Under the pieces are notes generated by a model. It saw nothing but the letters and a program-made list of their open reading frames with translations. It was not told the DNA's origin and did not search any database. A stretch of DNA of 64,000 nt from CAZWLD01 sp964634685 (GTDB taxonomy: Bacteria; Bacillota_I; Bacilli_A; Acholeplasmatales; JAEDCM01): contig CAZWLD010000001.1 of assembly GCA_964634685.1 (NCBI GenBank), positions 62,001-126,000 of the forward strand. The letters are read 5' to 3'. Position 1 is the stretch's first letter. Each line of letters opens with the position of its first letter. Below, one piece after another: positions 7,811-16,936 of the stretch. The position numbers and the translations under genes are program-made.

Positions 7811-9976
7811 TTATTTATTTAAGTTGATTTCTTCATCTAATTCGATCGTATATCCTTCAATTTCAATTGAAGAAGAAGTAAATGCTCTTTCTTCATAAGA
7901 TGTTGGTTCAATTTCAACCTCTTTGTTGAGATTAATTAAACCATTACCAAATAATCCAGCAAATACTAAAGAAACGATAGTCATTAATTTTATTAGGATA
8001 TTGATTGATGGACCTGATGTATCCTTAAATGGGTCACCAACAGTGTCTCCGGTTACGGCTGCCTTGTGCGATTCGGAACCTTTTCCACCCATATTACCAT
8101 CCTCAATGTACTTTTTAGCATTATCCCAAGCTCCACCTGAATTTGCCATAAAGATAGCCATCATAACTCCTGAAGCTAAGGAACCGGCAAGAAGTCCACC
8201 TAAAGCTTCAGCTCCAAGAAGGAAGCCTGTCGCAAGCGGCGCAACAATTGCTAAAACACCAGGTAAAATCATTTCTTTTAAGGCGGCTATTGTTGAGATG
8301 TCAACGCATTTTTCATAATCAGGAAGATCAGTTCCTTCCATAATGCCAGGCTTTTCATGGAATTGTCTTCTGACCTCTTCAATCATTGAACCGGCGGCCT
8401 TACCAACACTCTTCATCGTCATTGAAGAGAAGAGGAAAGGAAGCATAGCTCCGATCAATAGACCAACAACTGTAGCTGGATTAGTAATATTAATTCCTGA
8501 TAAACCAGCTGTTTGCGTGAATGAAATGAAAAGCGCTAGGCTTGTAAGAGCCGCTGAACCAATCGCAAATCCTTTTCCCATGGCAGCTGTTGTATTACCA
8601 ACCGCATCAAGCTTGTCGGTGATGTGTCTTACCTCGGGGTCAAGGGAAGCCATTTCGGCAATACCACCCGCGTTATCGGCAATTGGGCCGTAGGCATCAA
8701 CGGCAATTGTAATGGAAATTGTCGCAAGCATACCAACTGCAGCTAAGGAAATACCATATAATCCCATAACGAAGTAGGAAGCAATAATCGCAATACCAAT
8801 TAAGAGAATTGGAAGAGCAGTTGATTCCATACCGACAGATAAACCTGAAATGATATTTGTGGCTGGTCCGGTTTTTGATTGTTCGGAAATTTTCTTTACA
8901 TAGTTGAAGTCACCACTAGTGTATAATTCGGTGATAATACCAATTAAAATACCTACGATTAAACCAATACCAATTGCGAAGAAGGCATTAAAGGATTTAA
9001 AGAAAACATAGGATAAAATAAATGCTATTACAAGAAGAATACCACCACTACAATATGTTCCAATTTTTAGTGATTTTTGGGGACTCATAGTATCCTTTCC
9101 GCGAACACACAAGCATCCAATAATCGAAGCGATGATACCGGCTGCTGATAATAGTAATGGGAATAAAATGGAATTTAATAATAAAGAATCATTTCCAATA
9201 TTCATTGTAATTGCGAGCGTTACTGATGCGATTAATGAACCAACATAGGATTCAAATAAATCGGCACCCATACCTGCAACATCACCAACATTATCACCAA
9301 CATTATCGGCAATAACAGCCGGGTTTCTTGGGTCATCCTCAGGAATACCCGCTTCGATTTTACCAACTAAATCGGCACCTACATCGGCAGCTTTCGTATA
9401 AACTCCACCGCCAACACGACCAAATAAAGCTATTGATGATGCTCCTAAACCGAAGCCTGTCATAATTGATGCAATGTCAGGATAAGGAATATGACAAAGT
9501 CTAAAGACACAAATTGATAAGCATACACCTAATAAACCCAATCCGACAACACACATTCCCATGATGGTACCACCATTAAAGGCAATTCTTAAGGCTCGAT
9601 GAATTCCCTTTTCCATCGCCGCATTAGCGGTTCTAGCGTTAGCGTTGGTTGCTGATCTCATACCAAAGAATCCAGCAAGGGCAGAAAGGACGCTACCAAA
9701 GAGGAATGAACAAGCTGTTAGCCAAGAATTAACACATGTTCCGATTTGATTAGGATTTAAAAATAAACCGATAATTAAGAATAACACTACACAGAATATT
9801 AAAAGAATCTTATACTCTCGAAATAAAAAAGCCATTGAACCCTTTTGAATGTAGGAAGACAATTCACGCATTCTTTCGTTTCCTGGACTTGTTCTTTTAA
9901 TTTTAATGTGTAGGATAAATGCGTAGAATAGAGCGATAATTGCGACCCCGATTCCACAGAAAATAAGTAATTCCAT
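7811..9976 (-). CDS. hppA: Membrane-bound pyrophosphatase, ion pumping, K+-dependent type
   Basis: Integral membrane enzyme that couples PPi hydrolysis to H+ or Na+ export; 721 residues from the ATG that follows GGAGG (the longer GTG start would place the SD inside the gene). The substrate-binding block GGGVYTKAADVGADLVGKIE...DNVGDNVGDVAGMGADLFESY, the second acidic block (VDAYGPIADNAGGIAEMA) and KAAVTGDTVGDPFKDTSGPS near the C-terminus are intact. The sequence GNTTAA (Ala rather than Lys) marks the K+-dependent subfamily; which ion is pumped cannot be settled by eye. A hydrophilic, Glu-rich tail of about 30 residues follows the last helix. It would save energy from biosynthetic PPi. Confidence 0.95.
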   Translation of the reverse strand: MELLIFCGIGVAIIALFYAFILHIKIKRTSPGNERMRELSSYIQKGSMAFLFREYKILLIFCVVLFLIIGLFLNPNQIGTCVNSWLTACSFLFGSVLSALAGFFGMRSATNANARTANAAMEKGIHRALRIAFNGGTIMGMCVVGLGLLGVCLSICVFRLCHIPYPDIASIMTGFGLGASSIALFGRVGGGVYTKAADVGADLVGKIEAGIPEDDPRNPAVIADNVGDNVGDVAGMGADLFESYVGSLIASVTLAITMNIGNDSLLLNSILFPLLLSAAGIIASIIGCLCVRGKDTMSPQKSLKIGTYCSGGILLVIAFILSYVFFKSFNAFFAIGIGLIVGILIGIITELYTSGDFNYVKKISEQSKTGPATNIISGLSVGMESTALPILLIGIAIIASYFVMGLYGISLAAVGMLATISITIAVDAYGPIADNAGGIAEMASLDPEVRHITDKLDAVGNTTAAMGKGFAIGSAALTSLALFISFTQTAGLSGINITNPATVVGLLIGAMLPFLFSSMTMKSVGKAAGSMIEEVRRQFHEKPGIMEGTDLPDYEKCVDISTIAALKEMILPGVLAIVAPLATGFLLGAEALGGLLAGSLASGVMMAIFMANSGGAWDNAKKYIEDGNMGGKGSESHKAAVTGDTVGDPFKDTSGPSINILIKLMTIVSLVFAGLFGNGLINLNKEVEIEPTSYEERAFTSSSIEIEGYTIELDEEINLNK

Positions 9977-10014
9977 AAACTCCTCCACTTTTTTATTAAT
10001 ATATTTACCTAATT

Positions 10015-10043
10015 ATTATAACAAAGTATAAGCTAATAATCAA
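10015..10043 (-). promoter_or_regulatory. Promoter for hppA
   Basis: On the minus strand TTGATT, a 17-bp spacer and TATAAT. It lies 38 bp upstream of the hppA start codon. Confidence 0.75.
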
Positions 10044-10196
10044 TAAGAAGTTTTTTTTGCAATGTGATAAATTTTTGAAATGGTATGCTTTTCATATTTA
10101 TTATGAATATGCTCTTGATTTTTTTAAGAAAAAAGATAGAATAATTAAAGGAAGATAAAATAAATAAAAAACGTTTCTTTTTCATTGTAATTATGG

Positions 10197-10202
10197 TATA
10201 AT
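10197..10202 (+). promoter_or_regulatory. Extended -10 promoter for the cmk operon
   Basis: TATAAT preceded by TGG (extended -10), with only a weak T-rich -35. It lies 27 bp before the TTG start of cmk. Confidence 0.6.
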
Positions 10203-10229
10203 GATTAGTGAAATTTAGGAGGGAATCTC

Positions 10230-10886
10230 TTGGAAAATTTTAAGGTAGCAATTGATGGACCAGCTGGAAGTGGCAAATCAACAATTAGTAAGCTCTTAGC
10301 AAAAAAACTCGGCTATGTTCATATTGATACAGGGGCAATGTATCGAGCAATTACAATTGAAGCTATTAACCGCGGTATTGATTTGAAGGACCGCAATGCC
10401 TATGGCTTTATCGATAGTGTCGATATCAAATATGTATCAGATCGTATTTATTTAAATGGTAAAGATGTTTCTGAAGAAATTAGAATGCCCTATGTAACCG
10501 AAAATGTATCAATGGTTTCGAGCATTCCATACGTAAGAGAAAGACTTTGCGATTTACAAAGAAAAGCGGCCAAGGAAGGCTTAATTGTAATGGATGGAAG
10601 AGATATCGGCTACAATGTTTTACCTGATGCGAATTTAAAAATTTTCTTAGTCGCATCAATTGAGGAACGAACAAAAAGGAGAGCTCTTGAATTAGAAGCC
10701 AAAGGAATTCATGTCGATTTTGAAGAACTAAAGGAAGATTTAGTTAGAAGAGATTATGCAGATTCCAATCGCGACACATCGCCATTAAAAAAAGCTAATG
10801 ATGCGATATTATTAGACACAACGGAATTAAGTATAGAGGAAGTTGTATTAGAAATTTGTAAGCTTATAGAAGGAAGGACAAAATAA
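10230..10886 (+). CDS. cmk: Cytidylate kinase
   Basis: Phosphorylates CMP and dCMP with ATP. 218 residues; P-loop GPAGSGKSTIS at residues 9-19, then HIDTGAMYRAIT and VMDGRDIGYNVLPDANLKIFL, all diagnostic. The TTG start follows GGAGG with normal spacing. It opens the cmk-rpsA-der-gpsA-spoVIF-spoIVA run that is conserved in Bacillus; only one base separates its stop from rpsA. Confidence 0.95.
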   Translation: MENFKVAIDGPAGSGKSTISKLLAKKLGYVHIDTGAMYRAITIEAINRGIDLKDRNAYGFIDSVDIKYVSDRIYLNGKDVSEEIRMPYVTENVSMVSSIPYVRERLCDLQRKAAKEGLIVMDGRDIGYNVLPDANLKIFLVASIEERTKRRALELEAKGIHVDFEELKEDLVRRDYADSNRDTSPLKKANDAILLDTTELSIEEVVLEICKLIEGRTK

Positions 10887-10887
10887 G

Positions 10888-12267
10888 ATGGATGGATTTG
10901 ATTTAAGTTTTCGTAAACCACGTAAAGAGGATGTAATTGAGGGAACAGTTGTCAGAGTAACTGAAGACATGGTATACCTTGATATCAATTTTATATCTGA
11001 GGGAATTATCCATAAGGATAAATTCACAACTGAAAATGTGGATTTAAGAACAATTGTTAAGGAAGGCGACGTTATCAAGGCGGTTGTTAAGGATGTTCGT
11101 GATGAAGAGCATACTTATGTATTAATGAGTCGTTTACCTTTACTAAAGGAAGAAAAGTTTTTAGAAATTAAAAAGCTTTTCAAAAATAAAGAGGTTATTA
11201 CGGCTAAGGTTGTAAAAAATGCTAATGATAAAGGATTAGTATTAAATTATCTTGGATTTGAAATTTTTGTTCCAGAGGGACAAATAGAATTAAATGAAAA
11301 ACCAGTTTTAGCTAACTATGTTGGAAAAAATTTAAATGTTTTAATTACAGATGTTGATGATTCTAAGAAGAGAATTGTCGCTTCTCATCGCACTATTCTA
11401 TGGAATGAATATAAGGAAGCTCGTCAAAAGGAATTAGAAAGCATCAATGTTGGTGATGTTTTAACCGGTACTGTTTCGGAAATTAAGCCTTATGGAGCTT
11501 TAGTAAAATTCCAATATAATCAAGGATTATTAAAAATTGGCAATATTGCGCACACACGCGTTGAGAAAATTGAGGATGCCGTAAAGGTTGGCGATAGCGT
11601 ATTAGTTAAGGTTATTGCTAAGGATGGAAACAAAATTGATTTATCAAAGAAGGCTTTATTAAAAACACCTTATGAATTGTATGCTGAGGCTCACAAGGTA
11701 TCTGATACGGTACCAGGTAAGGTTCTTCAAAAGCTTCCATTCGGAATTATCCTTGAACTAGATAAGGATGTTACAGGATTATTACACAAAAATGAATTTT
11801 CTTGGAATCCAAATGATAATTTTGAAAGCTATGTTAAAATTGGTGATGTTTTAAATCTTGCAATTACGAAGATTGACACAAAGGCAAAGAAAATTTCCTT
11901 AAGTAAAAAAGCCTTAGAGGATAATCCTTGGGCTCGTGTTGATGCCAAGGTTGGAGATTTAGCTACTGCCACTGTTGATGCAATTATTCCTGGAAAGGGC
12001 TTAGAAGTAACCGCTTATGGTGTTAAAGGCTTCATTCCAGCTTCTGAATTATCAAATAAGGATCGTGTCAATAAAATTGAGGATTTCTTTGCTGTTGGTG
12101 ATGAGGTTAAGGGACGCGTAATTGAGGTTAATAAAGCTGAATGGATTTTAAAAATTTCAATCCGTCGTTTAGAAGCTGAAATTGAAAGAAAGCAATTTGA
12201 GGAATATAAACAAGATGATGCTCCTTCAATGACTCTAGGAGATCGCTTCAAGGATTTATTAAAATAA
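10888..12267 (+). CDS. rpsA: S1 RNA-binding protein (ribosomal protein S1 homologue)
   Basis: 459 residues made of five consecutive S1/OB-fold repeats starting at about residues 18, 96, 186, 272 and 356 (for example GDVLTGTVSEIKPYGALVKF and VPGKVLQKLPFGIILEL). The first two are diverged, the last three closer to consensus. S1 proteins bind mRNA at the ribosome; Gram-positive versions such as YpfD are shorter than the six-domain E. coli protein. The gene follows cmk directly, a widespread arrangement. Confidence 0.85.
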   Translation: MDGFDLSFRKPRKEDVIEGTVVRVTEDMVYLDINFISEGIIHKDKFTTENVDLRTIVKEGDVIKAVVKDVRDEEHTYVLMSRLPLLKEEKFLEIKKLFKNKEVITAKVVKNANDKGLVLNYLGFEIFVPEGQIELNEKPVLANYVGKNLNVLITDVDDSKKRIVASHRTILWNEYKEARQKELESINVGDVLTGTVSEIKPYGALVKFQYNQGLLKIGNIAHTRVEKIEDAVKVGDSVLVKVIAKDGNKIDLSKKALLKTPYELYAEAHKVSDTVPGKVLQKLPFGIILELDKDVTGLLHKNEFSWNPNDNFESYVKIGDVLNLAITKIDTKAKKISLSKKALEDNPWARVDAKVGDLATATVDAIIPGKGLEVTAYGVKGFIPASELSNKDRVNKIEDFFAVGDEVKGRVIEVNKAEWILKISIRRLEAEIERKQFEEYKQDDAPSMTLGDRFKDLLK

Positions 12268-12286
12268 TTATAAAGTAGGTGTTTTT

Positions 12287-13594
12287 ATGCTACCAAAGGT
12301 TGCGATTGTCGGACGTGCCAACGTTGGTAAGTCCACATTATTTAATCGTATTATTGGTGAAAAGCTATCAATTACTGATGATCAGCCTGGAGTAACAAGA
12401 GACCGAATTTATGCTAAGGGAACATGGATTGGCGTTGATTTTGATTTGATTGATACAGGTGGAATCGAGCTATCCGATGCTCCTTTTTTAGTAGAAATCA
12501 AGGCGCAAGCGCAAATCGCTATTGAGGAAGCCGATGTTATTGTTTTTGTTACAGATTGCCGTAATGGTATTACAAGTGAGGATATGGCCGTCGCAAAAAT
12601 GCTTTATTCCTCGAAAAAGCCGGTTATCTTAGCGGTTAATAAGGTTGATGATCAAAAATTTGTTGATATGCTATATGAATTTTACGCTTTAGGCTTAGGT
12701 GATCCAATTCCAGTTTCGAGTGCCCATGGTATTGGTGTTGGAGATTTACTAGATAAAATCGTGGAAGCCTTGCCAGAAAAGAAGGAAGAGGAATATAGTG
12801 AAGAAACAATTAGGTTCTCTTTAATTGGAAGGCCCAATGTTGGAAAATCTTCATTGGTAAATGCTATATTAGGTACAGAAAGAGTTATTGTATCCGATAT
12901 TGCCGGAACGACTCGTGATTCCATTGATACTCCTTTTACGCGCGATAAAAAGGATTATGTTGTTATTGATACAGCTGGAATTAGAAAACGTGGTAAAATT
13001 TACGAAAATGCGGAAAAATATAGTATTTTAAGAGCCTTAAGCGCTATTGAACGTAGTAGTGTCGTTTTATTAGTTATCAATGCCGAGGAAGGAATCCAAG
13101 AACAAGACAAGCATGTCGGTGGCTATATCAAGGATAATGGTAAGGCTTGTTGCATTGTTGTCAATAAATGGGATGCCTTAACTAAGGATGAATATACGAT
13201 GAAGAAATGGACGGATGAAATTCGCGAGCATTTCAAATATCTATCCTTTGCGCCAATTTGCTTTGTATCGGCTAAGGATAATAAACGAATTCATACCATT
13301 TTTCCAGAATTAGAAAAGGCCTTTGCGAATTATCAAAGACGTCTTCCTACCTCGATTTTAAATGATGTTGTTATGGATTCAGTCGCAATGAACCCACCTT
13401 CTCAATTCAATAACGGGGTCGCAAAATTTTATTATGCAACCCAGGTTTCGATTGAACCACCAACCTTTGTTATTTTTGTTAATGACGAGAATTATGTTCA
13501 TTTTTCTTACGCTAGATATTTAGAAAATCGCTTAAGAACGGTCTTTGATTTTGAAGGAACCCCAATTAAAATTATTTTCCGAAGGAGAGATTGA
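12287..13594 (+). CDS. der: Ribosome assembly GTPase Der (EngA)
   Basis: 435 residues with two tandem GTPase domains and a C-terminal KH-like domain. G1 motifs GRANVGKSTLFNR (residue 8) and GRPNVGKSSLVNAI (about 184), G3 motifs DTGG and DTAG, G4 motifs NKVD and NKWD. Der is needed for 50S subunit maturation. Its stop TGA overlaps the start of gpsA. Confidence 0.96.
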   Translation: MLPKVAIVGRANVGKSTLFNRIIGEKLSITDDQPGVTRDRIYAKGTWIGVDFDLIDTGGIELSDAPFLVEIKAQAQIAIEEADVIVFVTDCRNGITSEDMAVAKMLYSSKKPVILAVNKVDDQKFVDMLYEFYALGLGDPIPVSSAHGIGVGDLLDKIVEALPEKKEEEYSEETIRFSLIGRPNVGKSSLVNAILGTERVIVSDIAGTTRDSIDTPFTRDKKDYVVIDTAGIRKRGKIYENAEKYSILRALSAIERSSVVLLVINAEEGIQEQDKHVGGYIKDNGKACCIVVNKWDALTKDEYTMKKWTDEIREHFKYLSFAPICFVSAKDNKRIHTIFPELEKAFANYQRRLPTSILNDVVMDSVAMNPPSQFNNGVAKFYYATQVSIEPPTFVIFVNDENYVHFSYARYLENRLRTVFDFEGTPIKIIFRRRD

Positions 13595-14595
13595 TGATGA
13601 ATATTACAGTTATTGGCGGTGGTTCGTGGGGAACTACCCTTGCCCAGGTTTTAACCGATAATGGTCATACTTGCTTAATCTATGACATTAACGCAAGCTT
13701 TGTCGATGCGATTAATAATACGCACATTCATCCCTTTTTTACGGATGTTGTTTTACCAGAATCAATAAGAGCAACCTTAGATTTAGAAAAGGCTGTTAAT
13801 TTTAGTGATTATCTTTTATTAGCCGTTCCAACAAAGGTTATGCGTGAGGTTGTATTACGCGGTATTAATAAATTGTTAACCTCACCTAAGGTTTTTATCA
13901 ATGTTTCAAAAGGAATCGAGCCAGGAACTCTAAAAAGGATAAGTGAGATTGTTGAAGAAGAAATTGATCCTAAGTATTTAAAGGGCTTTGTTGTTTTAAC
14001 AGGTCCATCCCATGCGGAAGAGGTAATTTTACGAAAACTTACCGTTTTAGTTAGTGCTAGTAAGAATCATGAGCTTGCCAAAGAGGTTCAATTATTATTC
14101 TCTAATGATAAATATCTTCGTGTTTATACTTCAAATGATCTAATTGGCTGTGAGCTTGGTGGAGCTATTAAAAATGCGATTGCGGTTGTTAGTGGTATTT
14201 CAACGGGGCTTGGCTTAGGCGAAAATGCTCGTGCGGCATTAATTAGCCGTGGAGTCTTAGAAATTGTTGCGATTGTTGAGGCCTTAGGCGGTAAAAAGGA
14301 AACGGCCTTTGGATTGACTGGTATTGGCGATTTAATTGTTACTGCTAGCAGTGAAAATAGCCGCAATTTCCGTGCTGGTAAGAAAATTGGTCTTGGGGAG
14401 AATGTTTTAGATGTTGTTAATAATTCAACCCAAACTGTTGAAGGAGTAAGAACAATTGTTGCGGCTAATCAAATTGCCGAGCAATATAATTTAACCCTAC
14501 CAATTATTCAAACGGCATATCAAGTCTTGTTTAATGGTCTTGAAGCTAAAGAAGCGGTATATAAGCTTTTATCAAGAGCCCTTAAAATGGAATAA
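13594..14595 (+). CDS. gpsA: NAD(P)-dependent glycerol-3-phosphate dehydrogenase
   Basis: Reduces dihydroxyacetone phosphate to sn-glycerol 3-phosphate for phospholipid synthesis. 333 residues with an N-terminal Rossmann motif (VIGGGSWGTTLAQVL), the family stretch VNVSKGIEPGT-like INVSKGIEPGTLKRIS, GPSHAEEV and the catalytic Lys region GCELGGAIKNAIAVVSGI. AGGAG precedes two possible ATG codons (13594, 13597); the first overlaps the stop of der. Confidence 0.95.
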   Translation: MMNITVIGGGSWGTTLAQVLTDNGHTCLIYDINASFVDAINNTHIHPFFTDVVLPESIRATLDLEKAVNFSDYLLLAVPTKVMREVVLRGINKLLTSPKVFINVSKGIEPGTLKRISEIVEEEIDPKYLKGFVVLTGPSHAEEVILRKLTVLVSASKNHELAKEVQLLFSNDKYLRVYTSNDLIGCELGGAIKNAIAVVSGISTGLGLGENARAALISRGVLEIVAIVEALGGKKETAFGLTGIGDLIVTASSENSRNFRAGKKIGLGENVLDVVNNSTQTVEGVRTIVAANQIAEQYNLTLPIIQTAYQVLFNGLEAKEAVYKLLSRALKME

Positions 14596-14640
14596 CAAAA
14601 ATAAATCTTCTGCATAATTTAAGTGTGGGAGGTTTTTCTT

Positions 14641-14877
14641 TTGAATATTGGACGAATTTTTAGTTTATTAAGTGATTCAAATATTAATAAGGATGAAGTT
14701 TTTAAGCTTGTTGATCGCATCAAGCAAATGGATTTAGATGATGAGGAAAATTTGCGAAGCGTGATTAGGCAAGCAGCTGTCGTTGCCAATCGTAATTTAT
14801 CAAATGAATTGGAAGAGGAATTAGTTAAAAAAATTCAGCGGGAAGGGTTAACCGCAAATCTTTTAGATTATTTATAA
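14641..14877 (+). CDS. spoVIF: Stage VI sporulation protein F-like (SpoVIF)
   Basis: 78 residues from a TTG start 7 bases after GGGAGG; an upstream GTG would put the SD inside the gene. The pattern DEVFKLVDRIKQMDLDDEENLRSVIRQAAVVANRNLSNELEEELVKKI resembles SpoVIF/YjcC, a small protein of late spore coat maturation in Bacillus. Its place between gpsA and spoIVA supports a sporulation role. The identification rests on remembered family pattern, not on a search. Confidence 0.7.
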   Translation: MNIGRIFSLLSDSNINKDEVFKLVDRIKQMDLDDEENLRSVIRQAAVVANRNLSNELEEELVKKIQREGLTANLLDYL

Positions 14878-14903
14878 AAAGAAGATTTTAAGCTTCTTTT
14901 TTT
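14876..14903 (+). terminator. Terminator after spoVIF
   Basis: Short GAAG/CTTC stem flanked by A and T runs (AAAGAAG/CTTCTTT) ending in eight T. Confidence 0.65.
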
Positions 14904-14955
14904 TATTACGCGGGCATATATTTAATTGAAATATATAATGTGGGGAGTTTAGATT

Positions 14956-16413
14956 ATGAATAATGATGCCTTATTAAGTATTGTAAATAGAACTAAGGGT
15001 GAGTTTTTTATTGGCGTTGTTGGAAGTGTTAGATCGGGAAAATCAACATTTATTAAAAGATTTATTGAAATAAAGGCTTTGCCCTATATCAATGATGAAT
15101 TTTTAAAAAACAAGGTCATTGATGAGTTACCGCAAAGCTCATCTGGAAAACAAATTATGACTGTAGAGCCGAAATTTGTTCCACAAGCAGCGCTTCCTTT
15201 AGTCATCAATGAAGAAACAACGATAAATATGCGTTTAGTTGATTCAGTTGGATATGTCATTCCAAGTGCGATTGGCTATAGTACCGAGGAAGGACCACGT
15301 TTAGTTAAAACACCTTGGCTCGAGGAACCAATTCCTTTTAAGGAAGCTGCGGAATTAGGAACTAAAAAGGTTATTATAAATCATTCGAATATTGGAATAA
15401 TCATAACCTCTGATGGTAGCTTTGGTGATTTTTCAAGAAGTGATTATGAGGCCAATGAACGAATATTAATTGAGGAACTTCAAAGCTTGGAAAAGCCCTT
15501 TGTTGTCGTATTAAACAGTGCTACACCTAATGGTAATGAAGCCCAAATTATAAAAAATTCAATTGAAAAAGCTTATGATATTCCAGTTGTTTGCATTAAT
15601 GTAATCGAGATGACAGATTCGGATATTGATCGCATTTTATCAAAAGCCTTGGAGGAATTTCCAATTTCCGAATTAGATATCAAGCTTCCTTCTTGGTTAA
15701 GCGCTTTAGATAGTACCTTTAGTATTAAAAATAGCTTTAATGAAACAATTGATGAAGCAACAAAGGCTTTTAAAAAATTTAAGCATATTGAAAAAATTAA
15801 AGAAGCTTTATCCCAAAATAGTGAATTTAAGGAGGTCAGTATTTCCGCAATTGATCCATCAATTGGAAAGGCTGAAATCAAAATTTCCTGTGATGATTCC
15901 TTGTATTATTCGATTCTAGATGATATTTTTGAAGAGAAAATCGAAACCCGAGGAGACTTTATCCGCATTCTTCAAGAAATGAAAATCGGAAAAAAGGAAT
16001 ATGATAATGTTAAGCAAGCCCTAGAATGTGTTAAGCAAACGGGATATGGGGTTTCATTACCTAACAAAGAGGAAATGACATTAGCTAAGCCTGAGGTTAT
16101 CAAGCAAGGAAGTCGCTATGGAATTAAACTCAAAGCCATTGCCCCTTCAATTCATATGATCAAGGTCGATGTTGAATCAACCTTTGAGCCAATCATTGGA
16201 AGTGAAGAGCAAAGTAAGAATTTAATGAATTCGATGGATAAGGACGATATTTGGGACCAAGAGATCTTTGGAAGGTCAATAAGTGAAGTGGTAAGTGATG
16301 GAATTAAAGCCAAAATTCATACGATTCCTGAGGGCGCTAAAGCCAAATTCCGCGAGACGTTAGAAAAGATTGTCAATAACGGAAATGGCGGCTTAATTGC
16401 CATTATTTTGTAG
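14956..16413 (+). CDS. spoIVA: Spore coat morphogenetic ATPase SpoIVA
   Basis: 485 residues, close to the 492 of Bacillus. SpoIVA polymerises on the forespore outer membrane using ATP and is the base of the coat. The N-terminal P-loop GVVGSVRSGKSTFIKRFIE, the family block VDSVGYVIPSAIGY..EEGPRLVKTPW and the conserved C-terminal end GGLIAIIL are visible. GGGGAG precedes the ATG. Own terminator; hup follows separately. Confidence 0.97.
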   Translation: MNNDALLSIVNRTKGEFFIGVVGSVRSGKSTFIKRFIEIKALPYINDEFLKNKVIDELPQSSSGKQIMTVEPKFVPQAALPLVINEETTINMRLVDSVGYVIPSAIGYSTEEGPRLVKTPWLEEPIPFKEAAELGTKKVIINHSNIGIIITSDGSFGDFSRSDYEANERILIEELQSLEKPFVVVLNSATPNGNEAQIIKNSIEKAYDIPVVCINVIEMTDSDIDRILSKALEEFPISELDIKLPSWLSALDSTFSIKNSFNETIDEATKAFKKFKHIEKIKEALSQNSEFKEVSISAIDPSIGKAEIKISCDDSLYYSILDDIFEEKIETRGDFIRILQEMKIGKKEYDNVKQALECVKQTGYGVSLPNKEEMTLAKPEVIKQGSRYGIKLKAIAPSIHMIKVDVESTFEPIIGSEEQSKNLMNSMDKDDIWDQEIFGRSISEVVSDGIKAKIHTIPEGAKAKFRETLEKIVNNGNGGLIAIIL

Positions 16414-16419
16414 GAATTT

Positions 16420-16448
16420 CGAGTTACTTTACGGTAACTCATTTTTTA
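16420..16448 (+). terminator. Terminator after spoIVA
   Basis: Perfect stem GAGTTAC/GTAACTC, six-base loop, T-rich tail. Confidence 0.8.
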
Positions 16449-16571
16449 TTGATTTGAAATTTTTATTTATAAATGCTATTTTTTGAGTCAATTTATCTAG
16501 TATTAACTGTTTTGATTAGCAAAAAACTGATAACTAAAGCATTTTTTTGAAACAAAATATAAAGAAAGCGG

Positions 16572-16600
16572 TTGCATTTTTAAAAAAATGGTGTTATAAT
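16572..16600 (+). promoter_or_regulatory. Strong promoter for hup
   Basis: TTGCAT at 16572-16577, 17-bp spacer, TATAAT at 16595-16600. The 120 bases between the spoIVA terminator and this promoter hold nothing I can recognise. Confidence 0.8.
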
Positions 16601-16630
16601 AAAGAAAAAAATTATTAGGAGGTAAATTTT

Positions 16631-16903
16631 GTGAACAAAACTGAATTAGTCGCAATTATTGCTGAAAACCTTGAACAAAAAAAGGTTGTTGTCGAAGACG
16701 TTTTAAATGAATTAACAAAGGTAGTAGCCGAAACTTTAGCTAAGGATGAAAAAGTAGTTGTAAGTGGATTCGGAACTTTTGAGGTTCGTAATCGTGTTCA
16801 ACGTACTGGACGTAATCCTCGTAACGGTGAAGCTATTTCGATTCCAGAACAAAAAACTCCAGCCTTCAAAGCCGGAAAAGTTTTAAAAGATGCTGTAAAA
16901 TAA
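16631..16903 (+). CDS. hup: DNA-binding protein HU
   Basis: 90 residues, GTG start after AGGAGG. Histone-like dimer that bends DNA. The signature FGTFEVRNRVQRTGRNPRNGE (DNA-binding arm) and NKTELVAIIAE N-terminus are standard. It follows spoIVA, as hbs does in Bacillus. Confidence 0.96.
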   Translation: MNKTELVAIIAENLEQKKVVVEDVLNELTKVVAETLAKDEKVVVSGFGTFEVRNRVQRTGRNPRNGEAISIPEQKTPAFKAGKVLKDAVK

Positions 16904-16936
16904 AAACAATCGAGAATTTTCTCGATTGTTTTTTTA
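16904..16936 (+). terminator. Terminator shared by hup and the CPBP gene
   Basis: AAAACAATCGAGA/TCTCGATTGTTTT, a near-perfect stem with A and T runs on both sides, so it can stop transcription from both directions. Confidence 0.85.

Noticed and set aside
7923..8693. Two long plus-strand frames inside hppA
   Set aside because: Shadows of the hppA coding sequence, rich in Pro/Ala/Ser with no family features.
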